Counted from the stretch's first letter, positions 28,074-34,589 are shown. The stretch: DNA of 34,589 nt from an uncultured Paraglaciecola sp. (GCF_913058035.1 NZ_CAJXPA010000028.1:1-34589), one strand, 5' to 3'. Notes: generated from the sequence alone by a model not told the origin. Numbers and translations are program-made.

Positions 28074-28241
28074 ATGAATCATTTAAGCAGGTGGATTGTT
28101 TCACCATTTCTAGCCATCGCAGCAATTTTCTTTTATAGCATTGGCAACTTTGCAAGTCTGATTGGATTTTTGCTCATTGGCTTTATATTTGAGATAGGGT
28201 TCTGGTTAAAAGCTTTTCCAAGAAAAAAGAACAAACCTTAA
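28074..28241 (+). CDS. Small membrane protein at the end of the RND operon
   Basis: The 55-residue protein has two hydrophobic segments (about 8-26, IVSPFLAIAAIFFYSIGNF, and about 27-45) and a basic C-terminus (PRKKNKP), so it should be an inner-membrane hairpin. I choose the ATG at 28074, 11 bases after a GAGGAAGG site that overlaps the stop of the second pump; a TTG at 28053 would add seven residues. I do not recognise the family. Position suggests a function with the pumps, as small proteins like AcrZ bind AcrB, but that is only an analogy. Confidence 0.6.
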   Translation: MNHLSRWIVSPFLAIAAIFFYSIGNFASLIGFLLIGFIFEIGFWLKAFPRKKNKP

Positions 28242-28287
28242 AAACAGAGCTTCCGTCAAAATCACTTCATCATCACCTCAGTAATAT

Positions 28288-28686
28288 TTATTTTTCTAAC
28301 ACTTCAGACAACAGATTAATCACCTGTTGTTCAACTTCATCTAGTTCACCATCTGCGACAGCAACTTCTCTGACTAATTTCATCGCTTGCTGCTTTATAT
28401 CACTGTCGATTAGCAACTTGGCTCGATGAGTTAAATAATCGTCTGCTGTTTTAGTTTTAATCGCTGCATAACATTTGAGCAGCGCACTGGAGTAATATTC
28501 CTCTTTAGTGACGCTAGCACTCCACTCAATAGTACTCAGCCAGTTACGTATAAATTCGGATTCTTTTTCAGTGATCACACCATCGGCAGCGATCAAGAAA
28601 AGTACTAAATCAAACAACGCCTCACGTTGCTGTTGATCTTGGCAATGCCCCATATCTATCGATTGTATAAGCGAATCAAATTTCAT
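28288..28686 (-). CDS. TerB-like protein
   Basis: The 132-residue acidic helical protein carries two copies of the TerB/DjlA-type motif: FDLVLFLIAADGVITEKESEFI near residues 26-47 and VREVAVADGELDEVEQQVI near 105-123. In TerB such acidic motifs bind metal ions and the family is linked to tellurite resistance and envelope stress, but many members have no known role. The gene stands alone, convergent with the efflux operon and divergent from the aldo-keto reductase gene. Confidence 0.78.
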   Translation of the reverse strand: MKFDSLIQSIDMGHCQDQQQREALFDLVLFLIAADGVITEKESEFIRNWLSTIEWSASVTKEEYYSSALLKCYAAIKTKTADDYLTHRAKLLIDSDIKQQAMKLVREVAVADGELDEVEQQVINLLSEVLEK

Positions 28687-28839
28687 CTGTCACACCTTTA
28701 AAATAGAACGTTTCACCATCTGGGATTCACATTCACCTTCCGCGTTGAACTAATATGTACAACGTAAATTGAGAATTAGTCTGAGTTAGTTTAGGCTAAC
28801 GCAAATTTTTAATCTGCGTAACTATTAGTTGAACTCAAA

Positions 28840-29856
28840 ATGATAAAAAACGATCCTAATCCACAATATTTAGCCGCAAATGATAGATATAAAAACATGT
28901 CCTATCGTAGATGTGGTAAGAGCGGCCTTAGATTACCCGCCTTATCACTAGGCTTATGGCAAAACTTTGGTGCCGTTGACTCCCATCAAAATGCTAAAAA
29001 CATGTTGCATCGTGCTTTTGATTTAGGTATCAATCATTTCGATTTAGCCAATAATTATGGTCCCCCTTTTGGTTCTGCCGAGACAACATTTGGTCAGGTT
29101 ATGACAAAAAGTTTTAAGCCTTATAGGGATGAAATGCTGATATCCAATAAGGCGGGATACGATATGTGGGCTGGACCTTACGGTATTGGAGGTTCAAGGA
29201 AATATCTCATCGCTAGTTGCGATCAAAGTTTACGACGCACGGGCCTAGATTATTTTGATGTCTTTTATTCGCATTGTTATGATCCTGAGACTCCCCTTGA
29301 AGAAACTATGCAAGCGTTAGATTATATTGTTCGTTCAGGTCGCGCTTTGTATGCGGGAATATCCAGCTATTCGCCAGTCCATACAAAGCAAGCTATCCGG
29401 ATATTAGAAGATTTAGGTACACCGCTACTTATTCACCAGCCTAGTTACAACATGTTTGATAGATGGATAGAAGACGGATTAACAGACGTTTTGCTAGACG
29501 AAGGTGTTGGCTCGATTGTTTTTTCTCCATTGGCACAAGGTTTTTTAACTAATAAATATATCAAAGGTATTCCTGAGGATTCACGCGCATCACGCAGCGA
29601 TCAAATTTATTTAAACAAAGCTAATATCAGTCAAGAAAAAGTAGCTAAAGTCATTCAACTTAATGATCTAGCTCTACAAAGAGGGCAATCCCTTGCACAA
29701 ATGGCAGTAGCTTGGGTACTTAATAATCAAGCTGTGACCAGCACTATTATAGGGGCCAGTAAAGTCAGTCAAATTGAAGACTGCGTGGCAGCTTTAGATA
29801 ATTTAGAATTTTCTGAGCAAGAACTCATTAACATTGATAATGTTTTAGGACAGTAA
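28840..29856 (+). CDS. Aldo/keto reductase, Gpr/YghZ type
   Basis: The 338-residue protein aligns along its whole length with E. coli YghZ (Gpr), an NADPH-dependent reductase of L-glyceraldehyde 3-phosphate and methylglyoxal. Shared blocks are YRRCGKSGLRLPALSLGLW, HFDLANNYGPPFGSAE (with the catalytic Asp and Tyr), ISNKAGYDMWAGPYG (catalytic Lys), DYFDVFYSH (catalytic His), GISSYSP, LIHQPSYNM and FSPLAQGFLTNKY. The N-terminus carries a 19-residue lead before MSYRRCG that is somewhat longer than in E. coli. It is followed after one base by the methyltransferase gene. Confidence 0.9.
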   Translation: MIKNDPNPQYLAANDRYKNMSYRRCGKSGLRLPALSLGLWQNFGAVDSHQNAKNMLHRAFDLGINHFDLANNYGPPFGSAETTFGQVMTKSFKPYRDEMLISNKAGYDMWAGPYGIGGSRKYLIASCDQSLRRTGLDYFDVFYSHCYDPETPLEETMQALDYIVRSGRALYAGISSYSPVHTKQAIRILEDLGTPLLIHQPSYNMFDRWIEDGLTDVLLDEGVGSIVFSPLAQGFLTNKYIKGIPEDSRASRSDQIYLNKANISQEKVAKVIQLNDLALQRGQSLAQMAVAWVLNNQAVTSTIIGASKVSQIEDCVAALDNLEFSEQELINIDNVLGQ

Positions 29857-29857
29857 A

Positions 29858-30358
29858 TTGACAACACATTTAGCTATTATTAACCCTAAAAGCCCGCAAA
29901 ATATGGGGAGTATTCTTCGAGCTGCTGGTTGTTATCAAGCACAAAGTATTCGTTATACAGGCTCACGTTATGCAAGGGCAAAAGCATTCAGTACTGATAC
30001 TAAAAATGCTCATCTCAACATAGCGGTTTCTCATGTAAGCTCAATCATTGACATTATAAATGATAAACATCTTACTAAAGTAGCGATAGAACTGGTGGAA
30101 GGTGCGACACCATTACCACTTTTTAAGCACCCAGAAAAAGCCTTGTATATCTTTGGTCCAGAAGACGGAACAATCGAACAAGATGTCATAGACCAATGTG
30201 ACTACGTTGTTTATATTCCCACTATTGGTTGTATGAACTTGGCGGCAACAGTCAATGTGTTACTTTACGACCGCTTAGCAAAAGTGACAAAAATGCCTAA
30301 TGATGATCAAATAATTATAAATAGTCGCGATACAAACAACCGCACAAAATTAGGATAG
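29858..30358 (+). CDS. SPOUT (TrmH/SpoU-family) RNA methyltransferase
   Basis: The 166-residue protein has the SPOUT-fold knot motifs: NPKSPQNMGSILRAAGCY near residues 9-26 (motif 1), LYIFGPEDGTI near 96-106 (motif 2) and VYIPTIGCMNLAATVNVLLYDRL near 119-141 (motif 3, where NLAATVN replaces the more usual SLNV). It has no extra RNA-binding domain. The substrate nucleotide cannot be told from sequence. The start is TTG at 29858-29860 with AGGA eight bases upstream, one base after the aldo-keto reductase stop, so both are translated from one message. Confidence 0.82.
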   Translation: MTTHLAIINPKSPQNMGSILRAAGCYQAQSIRYTGSRYARAKAFSTDTKNAHLNIAVSHVSSIIDIINDKHLTKVAIELVEGATPLPLFKHPEKALYIFGPEDGTIEQDVIDQCDYVVYIPTIGCMNLAATVNVLLYDRLAKVTKMPNDDQIIINSRDTNNRTKLG

Positions 30359-30420
30359 TAAAATAATTAGTCTCAAAGTGAATCAATTGTGATCTTTTTT
30401 TTGATTAAAAAACATTTCCT

Positions 30421-30450
30421 TTGTCTTCTACTGCCTACCCTGTGTATATT
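30421..30450 (+). promoter_or_regulatory. Candidate promoter of the HMG-CoA reductase gene
   Basis: TTGTCT (30421-30426) and TATATT (30445-30450) are 18 bases apart and sit about 65 bases upstream of the start codon, in the 157-base gap after the methyltransferase gene. Confidence 0.4.
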
Positions 30451-30515
30451 AAAGCTCAACTAATCCATACATACCGTATTTTAGTCACACTAGTAAAAAA
30501 TAGAAGGAATATCTT

Positions 30516-31688
30516 ATGAGTGATGATAACCGCATCCCACGCAATTCGGAAAACGACCATACTCTTGAAATGGCCGAAGTTCGTAGACAATTTATCAAAC
30601 AAAAAACAGGTGCTGAGCTAGTCCATACGGGGCAATTTAGTATCGACCCAGCAGTATTACCAGGAAATATCGAAAATTTTATTGGAATAGTGCAGATGCC
30701 AGTTGGCGTTGCAGGTCCAGTATTAGTCAACGGTGAGCATGCTAAAGGTGAATTCTATGTTCCTCTTGCCACTACCGAAGGCACATTGGTCGCTAGTTAT
30801 AGTCGTGGAATGCGCGTAATCAATGAATGTGGTGGCGTTAAAACTACGGTTGTTGAAGGTTTTATGCAACGAGCTCCCGCATTTATCTTTAAAGATGCAC
30901 GCGAAGCTAGAGATTTTGGTCATTGGATAGAAGAAAATTTTGATAATATTAAAGCAGTCTCAGAAACCACTACTAGTATAGGTAAGCTCGAACATATCCA
31001 ACAATGGTCTGTGTCTAAAACTAAATACTTACGCTTTAACTACACTACAGGTGATGCTGCAGGTCAAAACATGGTTGGTAAGGCAACATTAGTCGCCTGT
31101 GAATGGATCAAAGCCAATTCTCCTATCCCTTGTATGTATATGTTATCTGGAAATATGGATACAGACAAAAAGCACTCTCACCTTAATATGTTGCACTCAA
31201 GAGGCAAGCGAGTAATTGCTGAAATAGTGCTTAAAAAAGATGTACTAGCCCGCGTCATGAAAGTTGATACCAAAATGCTTGCTGGTGCATCCGTGTTAGC
31301 TAACACCGGCGCACAAATGGCTGGAGCCGCATACAATGGGCCACACTCTGCCAATGGTATAGCATCCTTATATATTGCTACAGGACAAGATGAAGCAAAC
31401 GTTGTTGAATCTCACGCAGGTATGTTGTCACATGAATTATTAGATAACGGTGACCTATACATGTCGGTTACATTGCCATCACTTATTGTAGCGACGTTTG
31501 GCGGCGGCACAGGCCTACCGACACAAAACGAATGTCTACAAATGTTAGGTTGTGTGGGTAAAGGTAAAGCAGAAAAGTTTGCAGAAATTGTTGCTGCAAC
31601 AGTACTTGCTGGTGATATTTCATTAGGTTGTGCTGTTATCGCAGGCCATTGGGTCAGCAGTCATGATCAGATGGGCAGAAATAGATAA
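30516..31688 (+). CDS. Hydroxymethylglutaryl-CoA reductase, class I-like
   Basis: The 390-residue protein aligns with the catalytic domain of class I HMG-CoA reductases, which make mevalonate from HMG-CoA with two NADPH. ENFIGIVQMPVGVAGP precedes the catalytic glutamate E88 (ATTEG). GNMDTDKK gives K218, ATGQDEAN gives D292, and the C-terminal SSHDQMGRNR gives H383. The cofactor loop reads DAAGQNM in place of the usual DAMGMNM. There is no membrane domain. An AGAAGGA ribosome-binding site precedes the ATG. No other mevalonate-pathway gene is nearby; the gene is monocistronic with its own terminator. Confidence 0.9.
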   Translation: MSDDNRIPRNSENDHTLEMAEVRRQFIKQKTGAELVHTGQFSIDPAVLPGNIENFIGIVQMPVGVAGPVLVNGEHAKGEFYVPLATTEGTLVASYSRGMRVINECGGVKTTVVEGFMQRAPAFIFKDAREARDFGHWIEENFDNIKAVSETTTSIGKLEHIQQWSVSKTKYLRFNYTTGDAAGQNMVGKATLVACEWIKANSPIPCMYMLSGNMDTDKKHSHLNMLHSRGKRVIAEIVLKKDVLARVMKVDTKMLAGASVLANTGAQMAGAAYNGPHSANGIASLYIATGQDEANVVESHAGMLSHELLDNGDLYMSVTLPSLIVATFGGGTGLPTQNECLQMLGCVGKGKAEKFAEIVAATVLAGDISLGCAVIAGHWVSSHDQMGRNR

Positions 31689-31784
31689 TTTCTTAGCTCT
31701 GATTAGCAACTCAGATATAGAATTTAAATAAAAAATTTTAATAAAAACTTAAATAAAAAGCTCGCCAATGGTCTGGGCTGATAC

Positions 31785-31816
31785 AAAAAAGGATCTAATG
31801 TTTAGATCCTTTTTTT
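31785..31816 (+). terminator. Intrinsic terminator of the HMG-CoA reductase gene
   Basis: GGATCTAA and TTTAGATCC arms flanked by AAAAAA and TTTTTTT form a near-perfect hairpin of about 14 bp with a very small loop, ending in a T-run. It lies 97 bases after the stop codon. The A-run on the other side lets it work on both strands. Confidence 0.92.
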
Positions 31817-32078
31817 ATTGATTTAATCCTCTGTTGCAAGGCTGATTTTTTCCGTCATTGGGATCTACATAAGCCAAACCAATTTAAGCGACTAAATTAT
31901 TATCTCGGTTCACAAGAAACAGGCAAAATGAGCGCTTAGCGGTCTTAAAGAAATTCTAAATGTTAGACTATTTTGTGAGTAAACTCTTATACGGTTAATC
32001 AAATATGACTGACTCCAATGGGCGTATTGCCGTCATTGAGGATATTTGCTTTCTAATAGGAATATGCTCTATAGCGGA
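31817..32078. other. Junction between core genome and cassette array
   Basis: These 262 bases lie between the terminator and the first attC-like site. I see no gene, no repeat and no further attC site; a short open frame at 32005 runs into the attC site and is rejected. This is the distal boundary of the cassette array. Confidence 0.6.
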
Positions 32079-32178
32079 CATTAACGCTAAGTTAAGCGGC
32101 AAAAAATTGTTGGCTAAAATTGTGAACCGAGTGAAACAGCCAACTGTAATTTGTCCGACTTGAAAACCCTTGTTATGT
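32079..32178 (-). other. attC recombination site, distal (site A)
   Basis: Read on the minus strand this 100-base element starts ACATAAC (32178-32172) and ends GTTAATG (32085-32079), the outer core boxes of an attC site. Inside is a large imperfect palindrome with arms AATTACAGTTGGCT and AGCCAACAATTTT around a loop containing TTTCACTCGGTTCAC. This is the layout of Vibrio/marine chromosomal-integron repeats. The TAA stop of the hydrolase gene lies inside the left core box, as is usual for cassette genes. Confidence 0.85.
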
Positions 32179-32985
32179 TTTTTCTAGTTGAGAGCATATT
32201 TTGGGTACTGCTGCATACAAACATGTGTAATGAGATAAACCAGTTATTAGCTCTAAGTGTGTGGAAGTGGTTATAGTCTCTTTTAAGTACCGAGCCATAC
32301 CTACAGGAGACCAATTGTCACTGGTACCATGCCAAATGTGAGTGTTAGCACTGCATTTGACAATTGAGTTCCCCCATGGTGTAACATATTGTTTTATTTC
32401 TCTGATATAACCTTTAACGTTGCTCTTAAAGCAATGTATTAAAATTGGGTTAATAAATCCTTTAAAGTCAGCCGTTTTTGACAAAATTTTATCTTCCCCC
32501 ATAGCACTAGCAAATAACATTTTGAATAAAACGTTGGGAGCTATTTTGGCTAAAATAGTTTGCCAATACGATAAAAGAGTGAAAATAGTTGGATATTTCA
32601 TTGCCATAGAAAATACCATCTTCCCTGCCATGGAATTTATAAACTCAGCAGCGTCTAATGGTGCTGCGGCAGATATAAGGTGTAGTTCGCGAGCAGTGCC
32701 TTTTAGGTAAAGGCTAGTTTCAATGGCTGCATGGCAACCGATTGAAAAACCAATTATATCAACCATCCCTCCATTCGCTTTATCGATAATAACGCTAGCT
32801 AAATATTTATAGTAAGCCTCATTCTGTAATGATGAGTCTATAGAAAAACGATCATAACAAATAACATGTAAATTGTGCTTTTTGGCGTGTTCGTCAAAGA
32901 TTGAAATTTCTTCAGGTGAGCCAGGCGCTCCGTGAAAATAAATAACGGTTCTACCGTCAATATTTCCAGATTCTACGAATTTCAA
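32173..32985 (-). CDS. Alpha/beta-hydrolase, gene cassette
   Basis: The 270-residue protein has an alpha/beta-hydrolase fold: oxyanion motif YFHGAPGS near residue 16-23, nucleophile elbow GFSIG with S81, acid D223 in HGTSDNWSP and H252 in GLSHYTC. The substrate is unknown. The open frame extends to an ATG at 33048, but that part is the inside of an attC site. The likely start is the TTG at 32983-32985, six bases after GGAG and just inside the cassette boundary. The gene fills a single cassette bounded by sites A and B, and its stop codon lies in site A. Confidence 0.82.
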   Translation of the reverse strand: MKFVESGNIDGRTVIYFHGAPGSPEEISIFDEHAKKHNLHVICYDRFSIDSSLQNEAYYKYLASVIIDKANGGMVDIIGFSIGCHAAIETSLYLKGTARELHLISAAAPLDAAEFINSMAGKMVFSMAMKYPTIFTLLSYWQTILAKIAPNVLFKMLFASAMGEDKILSKTADFKGFINPILIHCFKSNVKGYIREIKQYVTPWGNSIVKCSANTHIWHGTSDNWSPVGMARYLKETITTSTHLELITGLSHYTCLYAAVPKICSQLEKT

Positions 32986-32999
32986 TTGATTCTCCAAAA

Positions 33000-33102
33000 A
33001 CCTAACGCCGCATTCACCGGTGGAGTAAATTGGCGCGATTTTTTGCATTCCTTTGCAAAAAACTCGACAGCTTACGGAATCCGGTGCAATGCCTTGTTAT
33101 GC
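33000..33102 (-). other. attC recombination site, central (site B)
   Basis: On the minus strand the 103-base element starts GCATAAC (33102-33096) and ends GCGGC-GTTAGGT (33006-33000). The inner boxes GCATTGCACCGG and CCGGTGAATGC pair perfectly except for one extra G, the extrahelical base that gives attC sites their strand choice. The middle has another stem, TTTTTTGCA/TGCAAAAAA, with a further unpaired G. Core boxes, spacing and extrahelical bases together make this a clear attC. Confidence 0.92.
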
Positions 33103-33104
33103 TC

Positions 33105-33386
33105 TTATTTACACCTATTTTGTTTTTCAAACCAGAAGACAACATTAGATGTGACAACAATACTGCCAGAGACAATAGCGCTCCCCATACTATACAAACC
33201 AGCGCCTAATATGCTTGCTGCACACTTATCATTTTCACATGCAGTTAATGCTGCAATCTGTTTTGACTCTAACTCCATGTGCCTCACTTCAACTTCACAC
33301 TCTTCATCATAAACAGTTACAATTTTTGGTGTATACACACAGCCTACGATTGACAGTATGGCGATGCCTACTAAAAAGTATTTCAT
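33105..33386 (-). CDS. Small lipoprotein, gene cassette
   Basis: The 93-residue protein has a signal peptide with lipobox SIVGC (Cys 16). A short acidic segment with YDEECEVEVRHMELESKQ follows, then a cysteine pair (ACENDKCAASILGAG), and a hydrophobic stretch (about 62-85). I start at the ATG at 33386, preceded by AGGAAA; an upstream in-frame ATG at 33422 would lie inside the preceding gene. The stop is two bases from site B, so it is the last gene of its cassette. I recognise no characterised family. The gap to the barrel gene is 23 bases with no attC between. Confidence 0.75.
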   Translation of the reverse strand: MKYFLVGIAILSIVGCVYTPKIVTVYDEECEVEVRHMELESKQIAALTACENDKCAASILGAGLYSMGSAIVSGSIVVTSNVVFWFEKQNRCK

Positions 33387-33409
33387 GTTATTTCCTACGT
33401 TAGATTTAA

Positions 33410-34264
33410 CTAAAACGTCCAAACTACCGATACTTCTGCGCTAGTTTCAGATGCATCACCTACAAGATCACTTTTTTCAATTTCGCTGTTATACAATTCA
33501 ATGCCAGCTTTTGCTGTTATTTGGATATTTTTACTCATACTCTCACGGTAAATTATATTCAATCCAGAAGAACGATATCCTCCTTCTAGATTAATTGACT
33601 GTAAGCCCGATACAGTGGAGTCAAATTCAGAAACTCCAAAGTAATTATTCAGATTATCTTTATTTCCAAAAGTTGAGAAGAGTATTACCTCTACTTTATT
33701 ATTATCTAACCCGCGACTAAAAGAGTGGCCTGCTTCGACTTTAGCCTGCCAACCATACTTATTAGAACCACCCATGAAACGACCAGAAACCCAGTTTCTC
33801 CATCCATTACCTATGGAATACTTAGTTTCAAAAAAACCAAGGATATGAGAGCCTCGATGAGGTAATTGATCTATACCTGCTGTCTCACTACGACTAGATG
33901 GAATGACTATTTCGTGCCGTGCTCCAGCTTCCAAAAGCCATTTTTCTTTAACAAGGCCTCTCCACCCAAGCTCGGCATAATTAAGATCAAATCCCTCCCA
34001 GAAAAAAATGTTGTCGCCATTCCTCCACTGTACCGCTCCTTCTGGCTTGATATATATTTCATAGTGATTAGAGCCATGAAATACCGCCGCCGATTCTGCT
34101 TTAAACCCTACACCGCCAGACCACCCATTACCGTGGGTATAATCTATTACGCTAGGCAGAGGAACTAGTGGTAAGTGATTTATCTCTGCGAATGAGTTTG
34201 TACAAAATACAATACTTAACATTTTAAGTATTAATTTAATCTCTAGATTTTTGATGATTTTCAT
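33410..34264 (-). CDS. MipA/OmpV-family outer-membrane beta-barrel, gene cassette
   Basis: The 284-residue protein has a signal peptide (hydrophobic core LILKMLSIVFC, likely cleavage after NSFA) followed by alternating beta-strand sequence and a C-terminal VVWTF, the phenylalanine-ended last strand of outer-membrane barrels. NNYFGVSEFDSTVSGL followed by a glycine-rich stretch and the tail match the MipA/OmpV family, in which MipA bridges MltA and PBP1B in E. coli. Function here is unknown. It starts 44 bases inside the cassette after site C and is followed by the lipoprotein gene in the same cassette. Confidence 0.78.
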   Translation of the reverse strand: MKIIKNLEIKLILKMLSIVFCTNSFAEINHLPLVPLPSVIDYTHGNGWSGGVGFKAESAAVFHGSNHYEIYIKPEGAVQWRNGDNIFFWEGFDLNYAELGWRGLVKEKWLLEAGARHEIVIPSSRSETAGIDQLPHRGSHILGFFETKYSIGNGWRNWVSGRFMGGSNKYGWQAKVEAGHSFSRGLDNNKVEVILFSTFGNKDNLNNYFGVSEFDSTVSGLQSINLEGGYRSSGLNIIYRESMSKNIQITAKAGIELYNSEIEKSDLVGDASETSAEVSVVWTF

Positions 34265-34291
34265 TCCTTATAATGACTAATAACGAGTGAA

Positions 34292-34486
34292 TTATTTTCG
34301 TGGTGGAGCATAACGCCCAGCTGTGAGGAGAGCGAAGCGATTCCATACGAGCGGCTTGTTATAACTGTGATGATTGATGTTGGTGAAGCACTTAGAAACT
34401 GGGGATTTGATTTTATTTTGACTGGATACTATCGTGCTGACATTGCTTGCCAACAGCGCTGATAATTTTTGTTGCTGTATTTCCAT
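34292..34486 (-). CDS. Small hypothetical cassette ORF running through attC site C
   Basis: The ATG at 34486 has a GGGAG site six bases upstream and opens a 64-codon frame. Only the first 40 residues or so (MEIQQQKLSALLASNVSTIV onward) are outside the attC site; the rest is attC read in frame, with the stop 16 bases into the next cassette. No motif is recognised. It could be a short cassette gene that lost its own stop, or the start of no gene at all. The upstream part of its cassette is cut off by the contig end. Confidence 0.35.
   Translation of the reverse strand: MEIQQQKLSALLASNVSTIVSSQNKIKSPVSKCFTNINHHSYNKPLVWNRFALLTAGRYAPPRK
34308..34364 (-). other. attC-like site (site C), short form
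   Basis: On the minus strand the element runs from TTATAAC (34364-34358) to GTTATGC (34314-34308), 57 bases in all, the length of the shortest attC sites. The arms AAGCCGCTCGTATGG and CTCACAGCTGGGC pair imperfectly, with a short central hairpin region around TCGCTTCGC. Orientation equals that of sites A and B. The pairing is poorer than in site B, so the call is less certain. Confidence 0.7.
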
Positions 34487-34503
34487 TTGAAACTCCCTGT
34501 TTC

Positions 34504-34589
34504 CTGTCTCTTATACACTGCTGCCGCTGCCGACGAAGAGGATTATGTCGCTCTGCGATGTGCGCACTGTGATGTGCAGAGGAGAGGTA
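34504..34589. other. Sequencing adapter read-through (not genomic)
   Basis: Bases 34504-34518 are CTGTCTCTTATACAC, the Nextera mosaic end. Bases 34519-34536 match the following adapter part (ATCTGACGCTGCCGACGA) at 15 of 18 positions. Bases 34537-34544, AGAGGATT, differ by one from the reverse complement of i5 index S503 (AGAGGATA). The remaining 45 bases resemble a degraded copy of the flow-cell end. The tail should be trimmed; genomic sequence ends at about 34503. Confidence 0.93.

Noticed and set aside
31817..32078. A fourth attC site or an insertion-sequence end in the junction region
   Set aside because: No paired core boxes or terminal inverted repeats were found; GCGCTTAGCGG near 31932 is isolated.
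32005..32160. A 51-codon plus-strand reading frame starting MTDSNGRIAV
   Set aside because: More than half of it is attC site A read in frame; no ribosome-binding site and no recognisable protein features.
34371..34462. A plus-strand frame (MIDVGEALRNWGFDF) opposite the last cassette ORF
   Set aside because: Only about 30 codons, against the direction of the cassette array, and no clear ribosome-binding site; the minus-strand ORF has a better one.
1..34503. tRNA or rRNA genes and CRISPR arrays
   Set aside because: No cloverleaf-like sequence, rRNA segment or spaced direct repeat was recognised anywhere in the window by eye.

Overview
The window looks like chromosomal DNA of a marine gammaproteobacterium of the Alteromonadales (Glaciecola/Paraglaciecola-like). 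The reasons are low GC, the canonical gammaproteobacterial order rne / rluC / yceF / yceD-rpmF-plsX-fabH-fabD-fabG-acpP-fabF-pabC-mltG-tmk-holB-tatD, and protein sequences close to Alteromonas relatives. The genus is an inference. The last 86 bases (34504-34589) are not genomic: they read as Nextera sequencing adapter, so the window ends at a contig edge.

Region 1 (1-10711, almost all minus strand) is the housekeeping fatty-acid and phospholipid cluster. yceD and rpmF (L32) lead into plsX, fabH, fabD, fabG, acpP and fabF. pabC (folate), mltG (cell wall), tmk and holB (replication) and a TatD-family nuclease follow. A perfect hairpin sits between acpP and fabF. Region 2 (10828-18695) holds yceF (Maf), a HAD phosphatase, rluC, rne with a long structured leader, the DEAD-box helicase rhlE, and yaiI.

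Region 3 (18696-20479) is a 1.8-kb non-coding stretch. Most of it is the decayed remains of a YfbK-like von Willebrand A lipoprotein gene on the minus strand. Region 4 (20480-28241) is a tightly packed efflux operon: one lipoprotein adaptor, two different full-length RND pumps overlapping by 8 bases, and a small membrane protein. No outer-membrane channel gene is present. Region 5 (28288-31688) carries a TerB-like protein, a Gpr/YghZ aldo-keto reductase with a coupled SPOUT methyltransferase, and a class I HMG-CoA reductase ending at a strong terminator.

Region 6 (32079-34503) is the most unusual part. It is the distal end of a gene-cassette array, a chromosomal integron or an integrase-less attC cluster. 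It has three attC-like sites in one orientation, an alpha/beta-hydrolase cassette, a cassette carrying a MipA/OmpV-type barrel plus a small lipoprotein, and the edge of a further cassette. No integrase is in the window; it would be expected beyond the right edge. The attC sites also show that the longest reading frame overstates the hydrolase gene, whose likely start is a TTG at 32985.
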